NCBI RefSeq assembly: GCF_009765985.1
Contig: NZ_LMUM01000027.1
Coordinates: 1-64,000 of the forward strand
Direction of reading: 5' to 3'
Length of the DNA: 64,000 nt
Origin: Acidobacterium sp. S8
GTDB taxonomy: Bacteria > Acidobacteriota > Terriglobia > Terriglobales > Acidobacteriaceae
The position numbers and the translations under genes were made by a program. A model generated the notes under the pieces. It worked only from the letters and a program-made list of their open reading frames with translations. It did no database searches and was not told the origin of the DNA. Every line of letters begins with the position of its first letter. Position 1 is the stretch's first letter. Below are positions 40,652 to 51,254 of the stretch, piece by piece.

Positions 40652-43600
40652 ATGAAAACCCATTTACTGCGAAGGTATTTTGTTGTTTCCGCGATTCTAT
40701 TTCACTTGCTCGTGAACGTAGCCATGGGCCAGACCCCCGGAACAGGCGCGATCTCAGGCATTGTGTACGATCCGTCGGACAGAGTCGTGGCAGATGCAGA
40801 AGCGCGGGTCGTGAATGACGCAACTCAGATATCTCGCTCAGTAAAGACAACTCCGGAGGGAGTGTTTCGGGTGCTACTGCTATCCCCCGGAACGTATGAG
40901 CTTACGGTGAGCTCTCCAGGGTTTGCCTCCTATACCGTCCATTCGATTCAAGTGACGGTAAGCGAGACTAGTTCTGTAAATGTGAAACTTTTCGTCGCTG
41001 GGACGAACACAAGCGTACATGCGGACAGCGTCGCGAAAATTGTAGACTTGGAAAGCTCGACCTTGGGTGGGCTGGTGAATCAAGCAGCGATTCAATCGCT
41101 TCCGTTGTCAAATCGCAACTACACGCAGATACTCGGGCTTTCGCCCGGTGTTGTAGTCGACCTTCCAAACGCGACGGCACTGGGGAGTGGAACTCAGAAC
41201 GTTGCGTCTGATGGCGCAACACCACTGGCGAACAATATCCAGTTCAATGGCATCGATGCGAACAACCTCTCAGAAGATTCGGCGGCCAACGCTGAAACCG
41301 ATGCAGGAACGGCTATTCCCGCGCCGGATACGATCGAGGAATTTCGGGTGCAAACCGCGAACTTCGATGCTGCGTATGGACGCGGATCAGGAGCGAACGT
41401 CGACCTGGTGAGTAGAAGCGGGACAAATAAATTTCATGGTAGCGCATGGGAGTTTGTGCGTAATACAGCATTGAATGCAAATGACTTTTTCTCTAAGCTC
41501 GACGGGCAGCCACGTGCCGACCTGAAACATAATCAGTTTGGCGCAGCTTTGGGTGGCCCAATACTGCGCGACCGAACATTTTTCTTCACTTCTTATCAGG
41601 GTCTAACAGAAGTGAATGGCCTTGGTGATGAGCAGCATCCGATTTTGCCCCTGCTCACCGCAGACCGCTCGGCCGCAACACTGGGCGCGCAGTTTTGTCC
41701 GGCAGGGCATTTGGACAGTGGAGGAGGTCCCGCAACTGGTTATTTAACACAAGCGGGCGGTGTACAGGTCGCATGTGATGGATCGAACATCAATCCAGTA
41801 GCGCTAGCCATCCTCAACGCGAAGTTGTCAAATGGGCAGTTTGTGGTGCCGAGCCCGCAAGTCATACTTCCTGCAACCGGGCAGGATGCTTCGGACCAAG
41901 TGCCAATGGGACAGTCCACTTATGCGATGCCTGCTCATTTTCGGGAAGACCAGTTCACCGTCGATATCGACCAGGTGCTGAGGCAAAAGAATGCCCTTTC
42001 GGGAAAGTTTTTTTACTCGCGTGCTCCTACCGCACAACCGTTCTCCCCAAATGCGGCGAATGTTCCGGGTTGGGGAACTGACAAGCTGAATCGAAATACG
42101 ATGTTCGTGCTGGCTGATACGCATGTCTTCAATGCCAGACTGGTGAACATCGCCCGTTTCGGATATATGCGCTACGACGGGCTTTCAACTGTGCAGAATC
42201 CGCTTACGGCTGCGTCGCTCGGTCAAGGTACGCCAACAGGTGTCGCGAGTCTTACGGCCAATGCTCCAGGGCTGACTGTTGGTGGCTTCACGATCGGTGA
42301 TGCAGGCACGCCTTCGATGTGGCAGGTGACGAATTCATTTATCTGGCAGGATACCGTCGCGATCACGAGTGGCCGACATTATTTTCGCTTTGGTGCGGAA
42401 TTCAAGCGGCACCAAGTTGATCAGGATTTTCCAGAAGAAACCGATGGACTGCTGCAGATCGGCACGTTCAATGATTTTCTGCTTGGACAGAGTGCAACAC
42501 AGAATGGCAGCCCATTTGGCCTGAGCAATGTGAGCACAAGCTTTGCAGGGGCGGGCAATTTTCGCGCCAACGAGCGATATACAGATTCAGCCATTTTCAT
42601 GCAGGACGATGTAAAGCTGACGCAGCGACTGACCATCAATGCAGGCCTGCGCTATGAGGTATTCGGGGCGCCGACTGAGATCAATGGGAGGTTGTCAAAT
42701 TTCAATCCGAACATCGCTACTATCGGACCGATTCCTGCTACCGGGACCCTCAAAGGATTTACGCTAGCCTCGAATTTTAAAGGTTCTGTACCGCCAGACG
42801 TGGTTAGAACGTCATACGCCAGTCTTTACAGAACTCCCTTCGGCGACATTTCGCCGCGGTTGGGTTTCGCATGGCAGGTAATGAGTGCGCCGGCTCTCGT
42901 ATTGCGTGGTGGATACGGTATCTACTATGACCGGCATTCAGCTACGGTTGCTGAGCAGATCATTAATGACCAGCCTTTCACGCTTTCGCAGATTGTTTCT
43001 GGTGCTCCAAATGGTGGCGCAACGCTACAGAGCCCTTTCGTTCCGCTGGTTCCATCTAGTTCCGCCTTTCCGGTATTCATACCTCTCACGCCCACTTCGA
43101 CGCCGTTTATAGAGGCCACCAACCCGAATCTGAGGGATGGGAAGACTCAGGAGTACAACCTCAACGTGCAATATGACATGGGCCACGGGTATTTGCTGGA
43201 GGTGAGATATGTAGGAACAAGATCGGCACAACGCCCAGGGCAAGTCGAATTCGATCAGGCTCTCCTTGCCAGCCCTCAGCATTCAGTGAACGGGGAAACA
43301 ACAAATTCAATCAGTAACGTGAATGCCAGAATGCCGATTCAAGGCATAAGTCAAGGATCGCTCTATACCGACTCGTCATTCATTGCAAACTATAACGCAC
43401 TGCAGGCGAGCATTACGAAACGGATGACCCGCAGTTTTCAGCTTCAGGCAAGCTATACATGGTCAAAGAATCTCGACGAAGTGAATGGTGAAGTCGGTAC
43501 CGACTTCTTCGAACTGCAATTACCGACGAACAATCAGCGCGATTTGCGGCATTCATCCTATGGTCCGGCGGGCACTGATCGTGACCAGAGAGTTGTAGCA

Positions 43601-44179
43601 AATTTCGTTTGGTCGGCGCCTAAGTTCTCTTCAACTCCTAGGCTGGCCCGGTACGCCTTCGCAAATTGGGAATTCTCCGGCATCGCGGTGCTTCAATCAG
43701 GCATCCCTCTCAGCATCTTTGACGGCAATGCAGGTTCTGTTTATGGGCTGATTCCCGGCGAGGTGAGAGCGGAGCGCACAGGAGCCGAGCCCAGGACGCA
43801 CGGCTCGTTGTTCTCGCGTGTCATCAATGGCTATATTGATCCGAATGCATTTACACGCGCCCCAATGGCCCCGTTTGGGACGAGTCTCGCTGACCAGGAT
43901 TTTGGCAATAGTGGCGTGGGCATTATGCGGGGGCCTGGGCAGCACAATCTGGATCTCGCAGTTGAACGCTCCTTTCCAATAAAGGAAGCGGTCAGCTTTC
44001 GCTTCCGGACCGAGTTTTTCAATTTCACGAATACCCCGCAATTCGGAAATCCAAACACAAGCTTGGGTTATACCGATCCGACACTTTTAAATCCATCGGC
44101 GAGTCCAACTTTCGGCAGGATCACGAGCACAGTTGCCAATCCGCGCATCATCCAGTTCGCGGGAAAATTCGTTTTCTAA
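40652..44179 (+). CDS. TonB-dependent receptor, carboxypeptidase-regulatory-like (Oar type)
   Basis: 1175 aa; TGAISGIVYDPSDRVVADAEARVVN; FDAAYGRGSGANVDLVSRSGTNKFHGSAWEF. Confidence 0.93.
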   Translation: MKTHLLRRYFVVSAILFHLLVNVAMGQTPGTGAISGIVYDPSDRVVADAEARVVNDATQISRSVKTTPEGVFRVLLLSPGTYELTVSSPGFASYTVHSIQVTVSETSSVNVKLFVAGTNTSVHADSVAKIVDLESSTLGGLVNQAAIQSLPLSNRNYTQILGLSPGVVVDLPNATALGSGTQNVASDGATPLANNIQFNGIDANNLSEDSAANAETDAGTAIPAPDTIEEFRVQTANFDAAYGRGSGANVDLVSRSGTNKFHGSAWEFVRNTALNANDFFSKLDGQPRADLKHNQFGAALGGPILRDRTFFFTSYQGLTEVNGLGDEQHPILPLLTADRSAATLGAQFCPAGHLDSGGGPATGYLTQAGGVQVACDGSNINPVALAILNAKLSNGQFVVPSPQVILPATGQDASDQVPMGQSTYAMPAHFREDQFTVDIDQVLRQKNALSGKFFYSRAPTAQPFSPNAANVPGWGTDKLNRNTMFVLADTHVFNARLVNIARFGYMRYDGLSTVQNPLTAASLGQGTPTGVASLTANAPGLTVGGFTIGDAGTPSMWQVTNSFIWQDTVAITSGRHYFRFGAEFKRHQVDQDFPEETDGLLQIGTFNDFLLGQSATQNGSPFGLSNVSTSFAGAGNFRANERYTDSAIFMQDDVKLTQRLTINAGLRYEVFGAPTEINGRLSNFNPNIATIGPIPATGTLKGFTLASNFKGSVPPDVVRTSYASLYRTPFGDISPRLGFAWQVMSAPALVLRGGYGIYYDRHSATVAEQIINDQPFTLSQIVSGAPNGGATLQSPFVPLVPSSSAFPVFIPLTPTSTPFIEATNPNLRDGKTQEYNLNVQYDMGHGYLLEVRYVGTRSAQRPGQVEFDQALLASPQHSVNGETTNSISNVNARMPIQGISQGSLYTDSSFIANYNALQASITKRMTRSFQLQASYTWSKNLDEVNGEVGTDFFELQLPTNNQRDLRHSSYGPAGTDRDQRVVANFVWSAPKFSSTPRLARYAFANWEFSGIAVLQSGIPLSIFDGNAGSVYGLIPGEVRAERTGAEPRTHGSLFSRVINGYIDPNAFTRAPMAPFGTSLADQDFGNSGVGIMRGPGQHNLDLAVERSFPIKEAVSFRFRTEFFNFTNTPQFGNPNTSLGYTDPTLLNPSASPTFGRITSTVANPRIIQFAGKFVF

Positions 44180-44194
44180 ACGCAGTGGAGATGG

Positions 44195-45205
44195 ATGATG
44201 CTAACGATTGAACAGATAGAGTCTGCCTGCGATGCTTCTCTGCAGTTCGATTTTTCTCGGCACGAGATTGAAGCGCCGGAACTTAAATTGTGCTGTACGT
44301 ACTATCCATACGGCTTTCCGGTTGAAGTGAAAACGAATTCGAATGAGGTGCTGGAACAATTCAGTCAGCTCTGGGGAAGATTCACCAAGATGCATGACAC
44401 AAAGCCGCTCTGCACGGACGTGCATGTGGTGGACAACGACGCAACCGATTGCCCGCCAGCGCCGAGTTACCGAATCATGCTTCCTCTGTTGATATGTGTC
44501 GCAGACGTCGATAACTACGGCATTATCGACCTAAATAGTTGCCGCGGAAAGATCACTGTCTCACGTGCTGCACTGCGTTATCCGCTCTATAGCCAGTATT
44601 TTCTTTTGGGGATGGCAGCGTCCGGTATCGCGACACGGTACACAACGCCCATCCATGCTGGCTGCGTGGCGCTGGACGGTCGAGGTGTTCTGTTATGCGG
44701 TGATTCGGGGGCAGGCAAATCGACATTGTCATATGCCTGCGCGAGCGCCGGCTGGACATATCTAAGCGACGACGCAACTTTTCTTGTCAATGGTGGAACA
44801 GATCGTTTGGTGACAGGAAACTGTCACCAAGTTCGCTTTCGTCCTTCAGCTGTGGAGCTCTTTCCTGAACTTCAAGGGCTTGAAGTTACCCCGCGCGCCG
44901 CTGGCAAACCCTCGATCGAGCTGCCTACCGCACCAATGAAATACATCGAGCGAGCGGACACGGTGCGAGCGGACTTCATAGTCTTTTTGAAGCGGCGGGA
45001 TGGAGCTCAGGCGCGACTAGTCCCTTATCGCAAAGATGTGGCGCGACAGTTCATGCGGCAGGCGCTATATGGACTGACGGAATCACTGGCTCTACAGTAT
45101 GCAGCCATCGAGCGACTATTAGCTGCTGACGTTTTCGAGCTTACTTACAGCAGTCTGGATGCGGCCATTGACCGCTTACAACGCCTAGTGCGGAGAGGGC
45201 AGTGA
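44195..45205 (+). CDS. HPr kinase-like (HprK C-domain) P-loop protein
   Basis: HAGCVALDGRGVLLCGDSGAGKSTLSYACASAGWTYLSDDATFL. Confidence 0.75.
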   Translation: MMLTIEQIESACDASLQFDFSRHEIEAPELKLCCTYYPYGFPVEVKTNSNEVLEQFSQLWGRFTKMHDTKPLCTDVHVVDNDATDCPPAPSYRIMLPLLICVADVDNYGIIDLNSCRGKITVSRAALRYPLYSQYFLLGMAASGIATRYTTPIHAGCVALDGRGVLLCGDSGAGKSTLSYACASAGWTYLSDDATFLVNGGTDRLVTGNCHQVRFRPSAVELFPELQGLEVTPRAAGKPSIELPTAPMKYIERADTVRADFIVFLKRRDGAQARLVPYRKDVARQFMRQALYGLTESLALQYAAIERLLAADVFELTYSSLDAAIDRLQRLVRRGQ

Positions 45206-46488
45206 TGGAAGGGCTGTTGAATTCAGCTCAATGTGTCGCGAAAGCAGTCTCCTTCTGGAAAAATCCTTACGCTTGGTTGCTGGACAAAAGACTGAGTCGC
45301 GGTTACTGGGTATTTTTTTCGGCCGCTTTCTTCTTCGATGCGGGTTTTGCTGTGTATTTCTTCCTATTCAACCTTTATTTGCTGGATTGCGGCTTCAATG
45401 AGCGTTCGATGGGCTGGATCGGCGGTGCGATGACGCTCGGGTCGCTAGCTGCGACGTTGCCAGTCGGCGCACTCGGGCGAAGGATCGGCGTGCGGCCTCT
45501 GCTAATCATTCTTTTTATTAATGCTCCGCTAACAAATGCCGTGCGCGCTATATGGGTTTGGGAGCCCGCGCAGATTGCTTTCGCGTTTCTTACCGGCGTC
45601 GCCATGAGCAGTTGGGGTGTGTGTTTTCTTCCAGCCGTCGCTCGACTCACGAATGAGAGAAACCGGACTTCAGGATTCAGTCTGATCTTCTCCGTGAGCG
45701 TCGGAACCAGTATGCTGGGCGGCATCGTGTGTGGCTATCTTGGCAAGTGGCTCGGTTTGGCCGGGTTCATGATTCAGCCTCTCGCGGTGAAAAGGCTGAT
45801 CTTGCTAGCTGCCTGTGGGATAGCACTTGTAGGGCTGTTTCCGGTGTTGCGTCTGCATGTGCCATCGCAACAGGATGCGTTTATCACGGAGCACGGACAT
45901 AGAAAATGGTTGAAAGCAGGGAAGTCAAACCCGTTTTTGATACGCTTCCTCCTCTGTATGGCGTTGTGGTCTGGAATCCTGGCCGCATTCACTCCTTTTG
46001 CGAATGTGTATCTGACAAAAGACCTGCATATCTCGATGACGAAGATTGGACTGATTTTCTCGAGCGTGCAGGTAGTGCAGTTATGTATGGGGCTCTTAGC
46101 TCCAGTCCTTTTTCGTGCGTTGGGATTGGTGAATGGAATCGCCATTACCCAGATTGCTGCAGGAATTGTATTAGTCCTTCTATCCAAAGCAGCAAATGAG
46201 AGAGTGGCCATAATCTTGTATCTGATTTATTCGGCTGCTCAGTGGATGAGTTCTCCGGGACTCTATAACTTGTTGATGAGTAAGACTCCAGACGAAGATC
46301 GAAGCAATGCTGCTGCCGCAACGATGTTCTGCAATTCCCTGGTTGCTTCGGTGGCTACAGCAGGAGCTGGAATTCTCTTTGCACGGTTTGGCTATTCACC
46401 CGTGCTATTGCTTCTTGGGGCAGGAGCGTTGCTGATCGCCTTTTTATTCCATTCTCTTATTTCGCCTTTGCAAAACGGAGCGGGCTAA
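45202..46488 (+). CDS. MFS transporter
   Basis: Twelve-TM-like; overlaps the stop of the upstream HprK-like gene. Confidence 0.88.
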   Translation: MMEGLLNSAQCVAKAVSFWKNPYAWLLDKRLSRGYWVFFSAAFFFDAGFAVYFFLFNLYLLDCGFNERSMGWIGGAMTLGSLAATLPVGALGRRIGVRPLLIILFINAPLTNAVRAIWVWEPAQIAFAFLTGVAMSSWGVCFLPAVARLTNERNRTSGFSLIFSVSVGTSMLGGIVCGYLGKWLGLAGFMIQPLAVKRLILLAACGIALVGLFPVLRLHVPSQQDAFITEHGHRKWLKAGKSNPFLIRFLLCMALWSGILAAFTPFANVYLTKDLHISMTKIGLIFSSVQVVQLCMGLLAPVLFRALGLVNGIAITQIAAGIVLVLLSKAANERVAIILYLIYSAAQWMSSPGLYNLLMSKTPDEDRSNAAAATMFCNSLVASVATAGAGILFARFGYSPVLLLLGAGALLIAFLFHSLISPLQNGAG

Positions 46489-46690
46489 GGTGGGCTACGA
46501 CTTCGACTGGAGATGACAGCGTTGGCCTTTCAACCGGACAAATATTTTTCGCAATATGACGGCATCATTGCGGGATTTCAATTGTGGGATCGCATCGGTG
46601 AGAATGTAGCGGCTGCGGTGCAGGCGCTAGGATCAAACGATGAACAGGTTGCCGACCGCTACAGGAGTTGTGGCACAAGCGCCGAAAATG

Positions 46691-46996
46691 TTATGGATTG
46701 AAGAAGCGCAATAGTTCCTGCTCGTCGTGCTGACTGAGAGAAGCGCGTACACGCATGTGGCGCACGACGGTACCTGAAATATTGGGAGAGAAGCCCTCGG
46801 GCGCTGTGTGACAGCGCGAACAATGCGCCTCAAAGAGACGTTGACCTTCATCCTCATGTGGCTGAGGTTTGTTCGATGTGGGTGAGTGCTTGTCTGTTGG
46901 ATTCGGAGGGACTTGCTCAGTCTTCTGTGACTTGGCCTCGGGTAGGGGCAGTGCAAGCGCCCCCAAAATGATGGCAAGAAAATATTTCTTATTCAT
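46691..46996 (-). CDS. Small c-type cytochrome
   Basis: CSRCHTAPEGF heme motif; ATGA overlap with upstream gene. Confidence 0.78.
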   Translation of the reverse strand: MNKKYFLAIILGALALPLPEAKSQKTEQVPPNPTDKHSPTSNKPQPHEDEGQRLFEAHCSRCHTAPEGFSPNISGTVVRHMRVRASLSQHDEQELLRFFNP

Positions 46997-48042
46997 TTCA
47001 TTTTTCCTTTCCAGGTGGGGAAAAGAAACCGGTAAACAATTCCCGTTTCCCAAATGTTCGTATCGCCGGCCGACGAGAACTGCCGCGCATAGCTGGTAAG
47101 AATTCTCGTGTTGTGCGGCAGGTTATAATCCAATCCGAAATCGGCGCGCTGTACGTTCGTCAGCGGTAGGCCATCGCTCGCAACGTTGTCACGGCGGAAT
47201 GTCTGCTGCATACGAAATAGAGGTTCGAAACGGCCGATCCAACTATTAAGGCCTCCGAACGCCTGCGTCCTGTAGTCGGCTTCGATCCAATAGCCTTGTG
47301 CATGACGACCGCGCGCGAACTCAGAACGCAGCCGAAAAACGGTGTCTTTTGGCTCCCACCATAGATGTGCACCGTAAAAGTTTTCTTGTGTATCCTGCAG
47401 TTGTCGGTCATACGACAGGCCCAGTTCAAGACGGCTACCAGGCAGATAGAGGCTGGCGCGCCCGCCGAATGAACGTTTCGCGTTGAATTGTTCATTATCA
47501 CTGCGAGCAGAGAACCATGTAGCGTAATCAACGGAGTACTTTCGGCGTGACACTGCGGAACCGCGTAACATTCCACCTAATCCTGAACCGCTCGATAGCA
47601 GCCCTAGACTGGCGATAAGCGGGCCATCTTGAAAATTGCCGATCCAGACTGGGGATAACCTCTCGTTATAGGTGTTAAACGGAAGCAGAAAGCTGCCGCC
47701 GACCAGGGTGAAATGCGGAGAAACAATGTAGTCGCCTTGGAGATAAGTGAATCCGGCGAAATGAGTGTGATCGTATCCGTTGCTGTCAGGAGAAAAGGTT
47801 TCGAGTATCGTCGCCCGTGACTCTATGAGTAAATGCTTGCCGATCGGCGCAGCCAGCAAAGGCTCGATCAATGGTTGATAGGTGGTATTACCTCCATTCG
47901 TGCTGGTAAGAAACGCAACACCTCCGGAGATGAGGGGCGTGTCCTGCGCGACTCCACAGCGGGCACAGAAAACGAGGGCCAACGAAAAAATGGCGCCCAT
48001 CGTCATTTTCAAATATCGATATCTCAGAATCAGGTGGGGCAT
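46993..48042 (-). CDS. Predicted outer-membrane beta-barrel protein
   Basis: Signal peptide; alternating pattern; C-terminal GIVYRFLFPTWKGKMK. Confidence 0.55.
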   Translation of the reverse strand: MPHLILRYRYLKMTMGAIFSLALVFCARCGVAQDTPLISGGVAFLTSTNGGNTTYQPLIEPLLAAPIGKHLLIESRATILETFSPDSNGYDHTHFAGFTYLQGDYIVSPHFTLVGGSFLLPFNTYNERLSPVWIGNFQDGPLIASLGLLSSGSGLGGMLRGSAVSRRKYSVDYATWFSARSDNEQFNAKRSFGGRASLYLPGSRLELGLSYDRQLQDTQENFYGAHLWWEPKDTVFRLRSEFARGRHAQGYWIEADYRTQAFGGLNSWIGRFEPLFRMQQTFRRDNVASDGLPLTNVQRADFGLDYNLPHNTRILTSYARQFSSAGDTNIWETGIVYRFLFPTWKGKMK

Positions 48043-48525
48043 GCTGCCACATTAGCGAGAACGGCGGAGCGGCGTGTCTCGGCATCGTCTGGCCTTTGTC
48101 AATTGATTGTCACTTGCGTTCGGCATCCGTCGTAACAAGCGTGACAATCGTATGACTCTGATACGACAACTGTCCGAATCGGCGGTCAACGAGATCGCAT
48201 TGTCTGAGGTTGTGCTTATAACGCAGAAGTGCTCAGCGCAGAACTGCTAATGGAGAATTGTGCGACCAAGGTCGTACATGAGTTTTTGCAAAATATGTAG
48301 GCACTATATTAGGGATTCGCCGTGTCGGTACTCACGCCCGATGAGAAACAAAAACGAATTCTTCCGACTGGAACAGTCGTGAATGAATCGAAAACACCTA
48401 TGCTTGTCGATACAGAGTAGGACTTGATGCCGGCCGAACGCAACAGGCAAACAGAGTAGCTTTGCAGTGAGATGCCTTGATACCATCCGTCGCGATTGCG
48501 AAGGATGGCATCAGGGTCGGGACTA

Positions 48526-50391
48526 CTAGATTGATTGGCTCAGGACCCGGTTGAGGCGTTGAACGAAGATCGCCGGGTCTTTAATTGGCACACCTTCGAG
48601 CAGCAGAGCCTGCTCGAAGAGCAGCCACGCGGCATCCTGTGCGGTGCCATCGTCGCTCCGGGCGACTAGTTTTTTGATGATCTCGTGGTTGGGATTGATC
48701 TCGAGTATCGGCTTTAGCTCGGGCATATCCGTCTGACCCATGGCTCGCATCATCTGGCGCATGCGTGCAGAGGGCTCGTCTTCATCTGAAACAATGCACG
48801 AGGGGCTGTCGGCGAGGCGTGTTGAGACGCGGACGTCCTTGACGTTGTCACCTAGCGTGGTCTTGAGCTTTTCCAGCAGCGGCTTTAAAGTCTCGACATC
48901 TTCGGGCTCAGATTCGTCCTTGAGTTCTTCGCCAGCTGCGGACTTATTGACGGCTTTTAGGTCGATATCGCCGTACTTCTCAACGGTGGAGAAGACAATC
49001 TCATCGATATCGTCATCAAGGATTAGAACCTCGATGCCCTTCTTCTTGTAAATCTCGAGCAGCGGTGAGGTGCGCAGCAGAGCTTCAGTTCCGCCGGTGA
49101 TGTAGTAGATGCTCTTCTGTTCAGCCTGCATGCGCGACTTTGCATCTGCGAGGCCAGTAAGTCCATCAACCTTAGTCGACTTGAAACGAATGAGGTCAAT
49201 CAGCGTCTCGCGGTTGGCATAATCGCCATAGAGACCTTCCTTGAGTGGGCGGTTATACTCGGGGATAAACTTCGCATATTTCTCGGGGTCGTTTGCGGCG
49301 ATGCCCTTCAGTTCTGAGAGGATCTTTTTGACGCTTGCGGTCTTGATGCTGGTGAGGATCTTATTCTGTTGCAAGATCTCGCGGCTGACGTTGAGCGGGA
49401 GGTCTTCGCTGTCGATGACGCCGCGGACGAAGCGGAGATATTGTGGCAGTAACTCCTTAGAGTCATCCATGATGAAGACACGCTTAACGTAGAGTTTGAC
49501 ACCGGTCTTGTAGTCCGCCTGATAAAGATCGAGAGGTGCCTTGGCGGGAATATAAAAAAGCGTGGTGTACTCGAGCGAACCTTCGGCGCGCGTGTGGAAC
49601 CAGAAGAGTGGGTCTTCCCAGTCGCCGGTAAGGGATTTGTAAAGTTCCTTATAGTCCTCATCCTTAAGTTCGTTCTTGGATCGGCGCCACATTGCACTGG
49701 CTACGTTGATCTGTTCGGTGACGCGGGTCTTGATGGACTCCTTCTTCTCGGCGTTCCATTCGCTTTTGTCATAGGCAAGAAAGATGGGGAAGACGATGTG
49801 GTTCGAGTACTTCTTAACGATCTCCTGCAAGCGCCAGCTGTTGGCATACTGCGCTCCCTCTTCGTTGAAATGAAGAAGAATGGTAGTTCCAGCGACGGCG
49901 CGCTCCGCGGGCTCGATTTCGAAGCTGGTCTTTCCGTCGGAGATCCAACGCCAGGCTTTGTCGTCTCCGGCCTTGCGAGAGAGAACCTCGACCTTATCGG
50001 CGACCATGAAGGCAGAGTAGAAGCCGACACCGAACTGCCCAATGAGATTGGAGTCTTTACGTGCGTCGCCAGAGAGCTGCGACAGGAAGTTTTTGGTTCC
50101 GGAGCGAGCGATGGTGCCGAGGTGCGAAACAAGGTCCTCCTCGTTCATGCCGATGCCGGTATCGGAGATCGTGAGAGTCTTGTGCTCCTCGTCGAGTTCA
50201 AGGTCGATGCGAGGATCGAAGGGAAGCGACTTATAGGCTTCGTCAACGAGTGTAAGGTGGCGCAGCTTGTCGAGGGCATCGGATGAGTTGGAGATCAGCT
50301 CGCGAAGGAAGATTTCAGGGTGCGAATAGAGTGAATGCACGATGAGCTGGAGAAGTTGGCTTACTTCTGTTTGAAATTCACGTTTGGACAT
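48526..50391 (-). CDS. htpG: Molecular chaperone HtpG (Hsp90)
   Basis: MSKREFQTEVSQLLQLIVHSLYSHPEIFLRELISNSSDALDKLR. Confidence 0.97.
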   Translation of the reverse strand: MSKREFQTEVSQLLQLIVHSLYSHPEIFLRELISNSSDALDKLRHLTLVDEAYKSLPFDPRIDLELDEEHKTLTISDTGIGMNEEDLVSHLGTIARSGTKNFLSQLSGDARKDSNLIGQFGVGFYSAFMVADKVEVLSRKAGDDKAWRWISDGKTSFEIEPAERAVAGTTILLHFNEEGAQYANSWRLQEIVKKYSNHIVFPIFLAYDKSEWNAEKKESIKTRVTEQINVASAMWRRSKNELKDEDYKELYKSLTGDWEDPLFWFHTRAEGSLEYTTLFYIPAKAPLDLYQADYKTGVKLYVKRVFIMDDSKELLPQYLRFVRGVIDSEDLPLNVSREILQQNKILTSIKTASVKKILSELKGIAANDPEKYAKFIPEYNRPLKEGLYGDYANRETLIDLIRFKSTKVDGLTGLADAKSRMQAEQKSIYYITGGTEALLRTSPLLEIYKKKGIEVLILDDDIDEIVFSTVEKYGDIDLKAVNKSAAGEELKDESEPEDVETLKPLLEKLKTTLGDNVKDVRVSTRLADSPSCIVSDEDEPSARMRQMMRAMGQTDMPELKPILEINPNHEIIKKLVARSDDGTAQDAAWLLFEQALLLEGVPIKDPAIFVQRLNRVLSQSI

Positions 50392-50703
50392 AAGTAATTA
50401 ATTATCGCCAAAAATAGGGAAGTTTGCAGTCGACGAAATAGGACAAGACATCATCACCATGATGTCTTCCCAACGCCGGCCCTTCTCATTCATGGAGAGG
50501 CGGAAGCGCATTTAATCGTACTCATCGAAAAGATGAGCACCGATTGGCGAAGAAAGCACTGGTAGCAACTTCAGCAGCACCCTCGACAATTTTGCTCAGA
50601 CGTCGGCCGTACCACGGCAGAAATCAGTGCTGAACTCATCGCCTACTCAAATTCGAGAGTGCTGATTTAGCGATATGCCCTGTTCTCAAGTCGAACGAGA
50701 AGG

Positions 50704-50726
50704 GCACTTGTCGGAAGGCGAACTAT
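50704..50726 (+). repeat. REP-like element, copy A (degenerate)
   Basis: GCACTTGTCGGAAGGCGAACTAT. Confidence 0.5.
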
Positions 50727-50932
50727 GGGGTATGTGCATTTTTTCGAAGAATCGGCCAATCATTCATAGCAGTGACACGCTGATTCACGCCAAGTAGTGG
50801 AGCGCTTGAAGTCGGCGCTATCGGCTCGGTTTCCGCGCGCAGGCCAGGATACTCATCTGAACTGTTCAGATCGATTATGTTTCGGGCAAGTAATCGACGA
50901 ACCGTGTATCCGAGATGTGATTTTCACATGTG

Positions 50933-50975
50933 CGGACGTATAGTCCACTTGTCCGACAAGCGGACTATACGTCCG
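50933..50975. repeat. REP-like element, copy B; 43-nt palindrome
   Basis: CGGACGTATAGTCCACTTGTCCGACAAGCGGACTATACGTCCG, 20 of 21 position pairs complementary. Confidence 0.8.
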
Positions 50976-51254
50976 GGCGACAAAGCCGTCTTTCGTCAGC
51001 AATCTTTCTTGACGAGAATCGCCTTGCCGAATGTTCTGTTGCATTGACTTTGGGCGAAGGGGCCGGCTTTTTTTGCCGATCTGATGGATTATTGGGCGAT
51101 TTGGTAACAACTGAGGCGTTGTTCACCCACTTGGACATTTTGTTTGCAGTGTGATCGCCACTTGCATCGGTAGTTTGTCGCCAGAGAAGTTTGAACCCAC
51201 TATTTTAGATCAAAGATATATCCGCTCTCAGTCTCGTCATTTCATCGAGTTTTA

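Noticed and set aside
46513-46701. 62-aa ORF after the MFS gene
   Set aside because: No recognizable domain; may be a truncated C-terminus, not supportable as a gene.
49594-50286. 230-aa plus-strand ORF inside htpG
   Set aside because: Antisense shadow of a highly conserved HtpG coding sequence.
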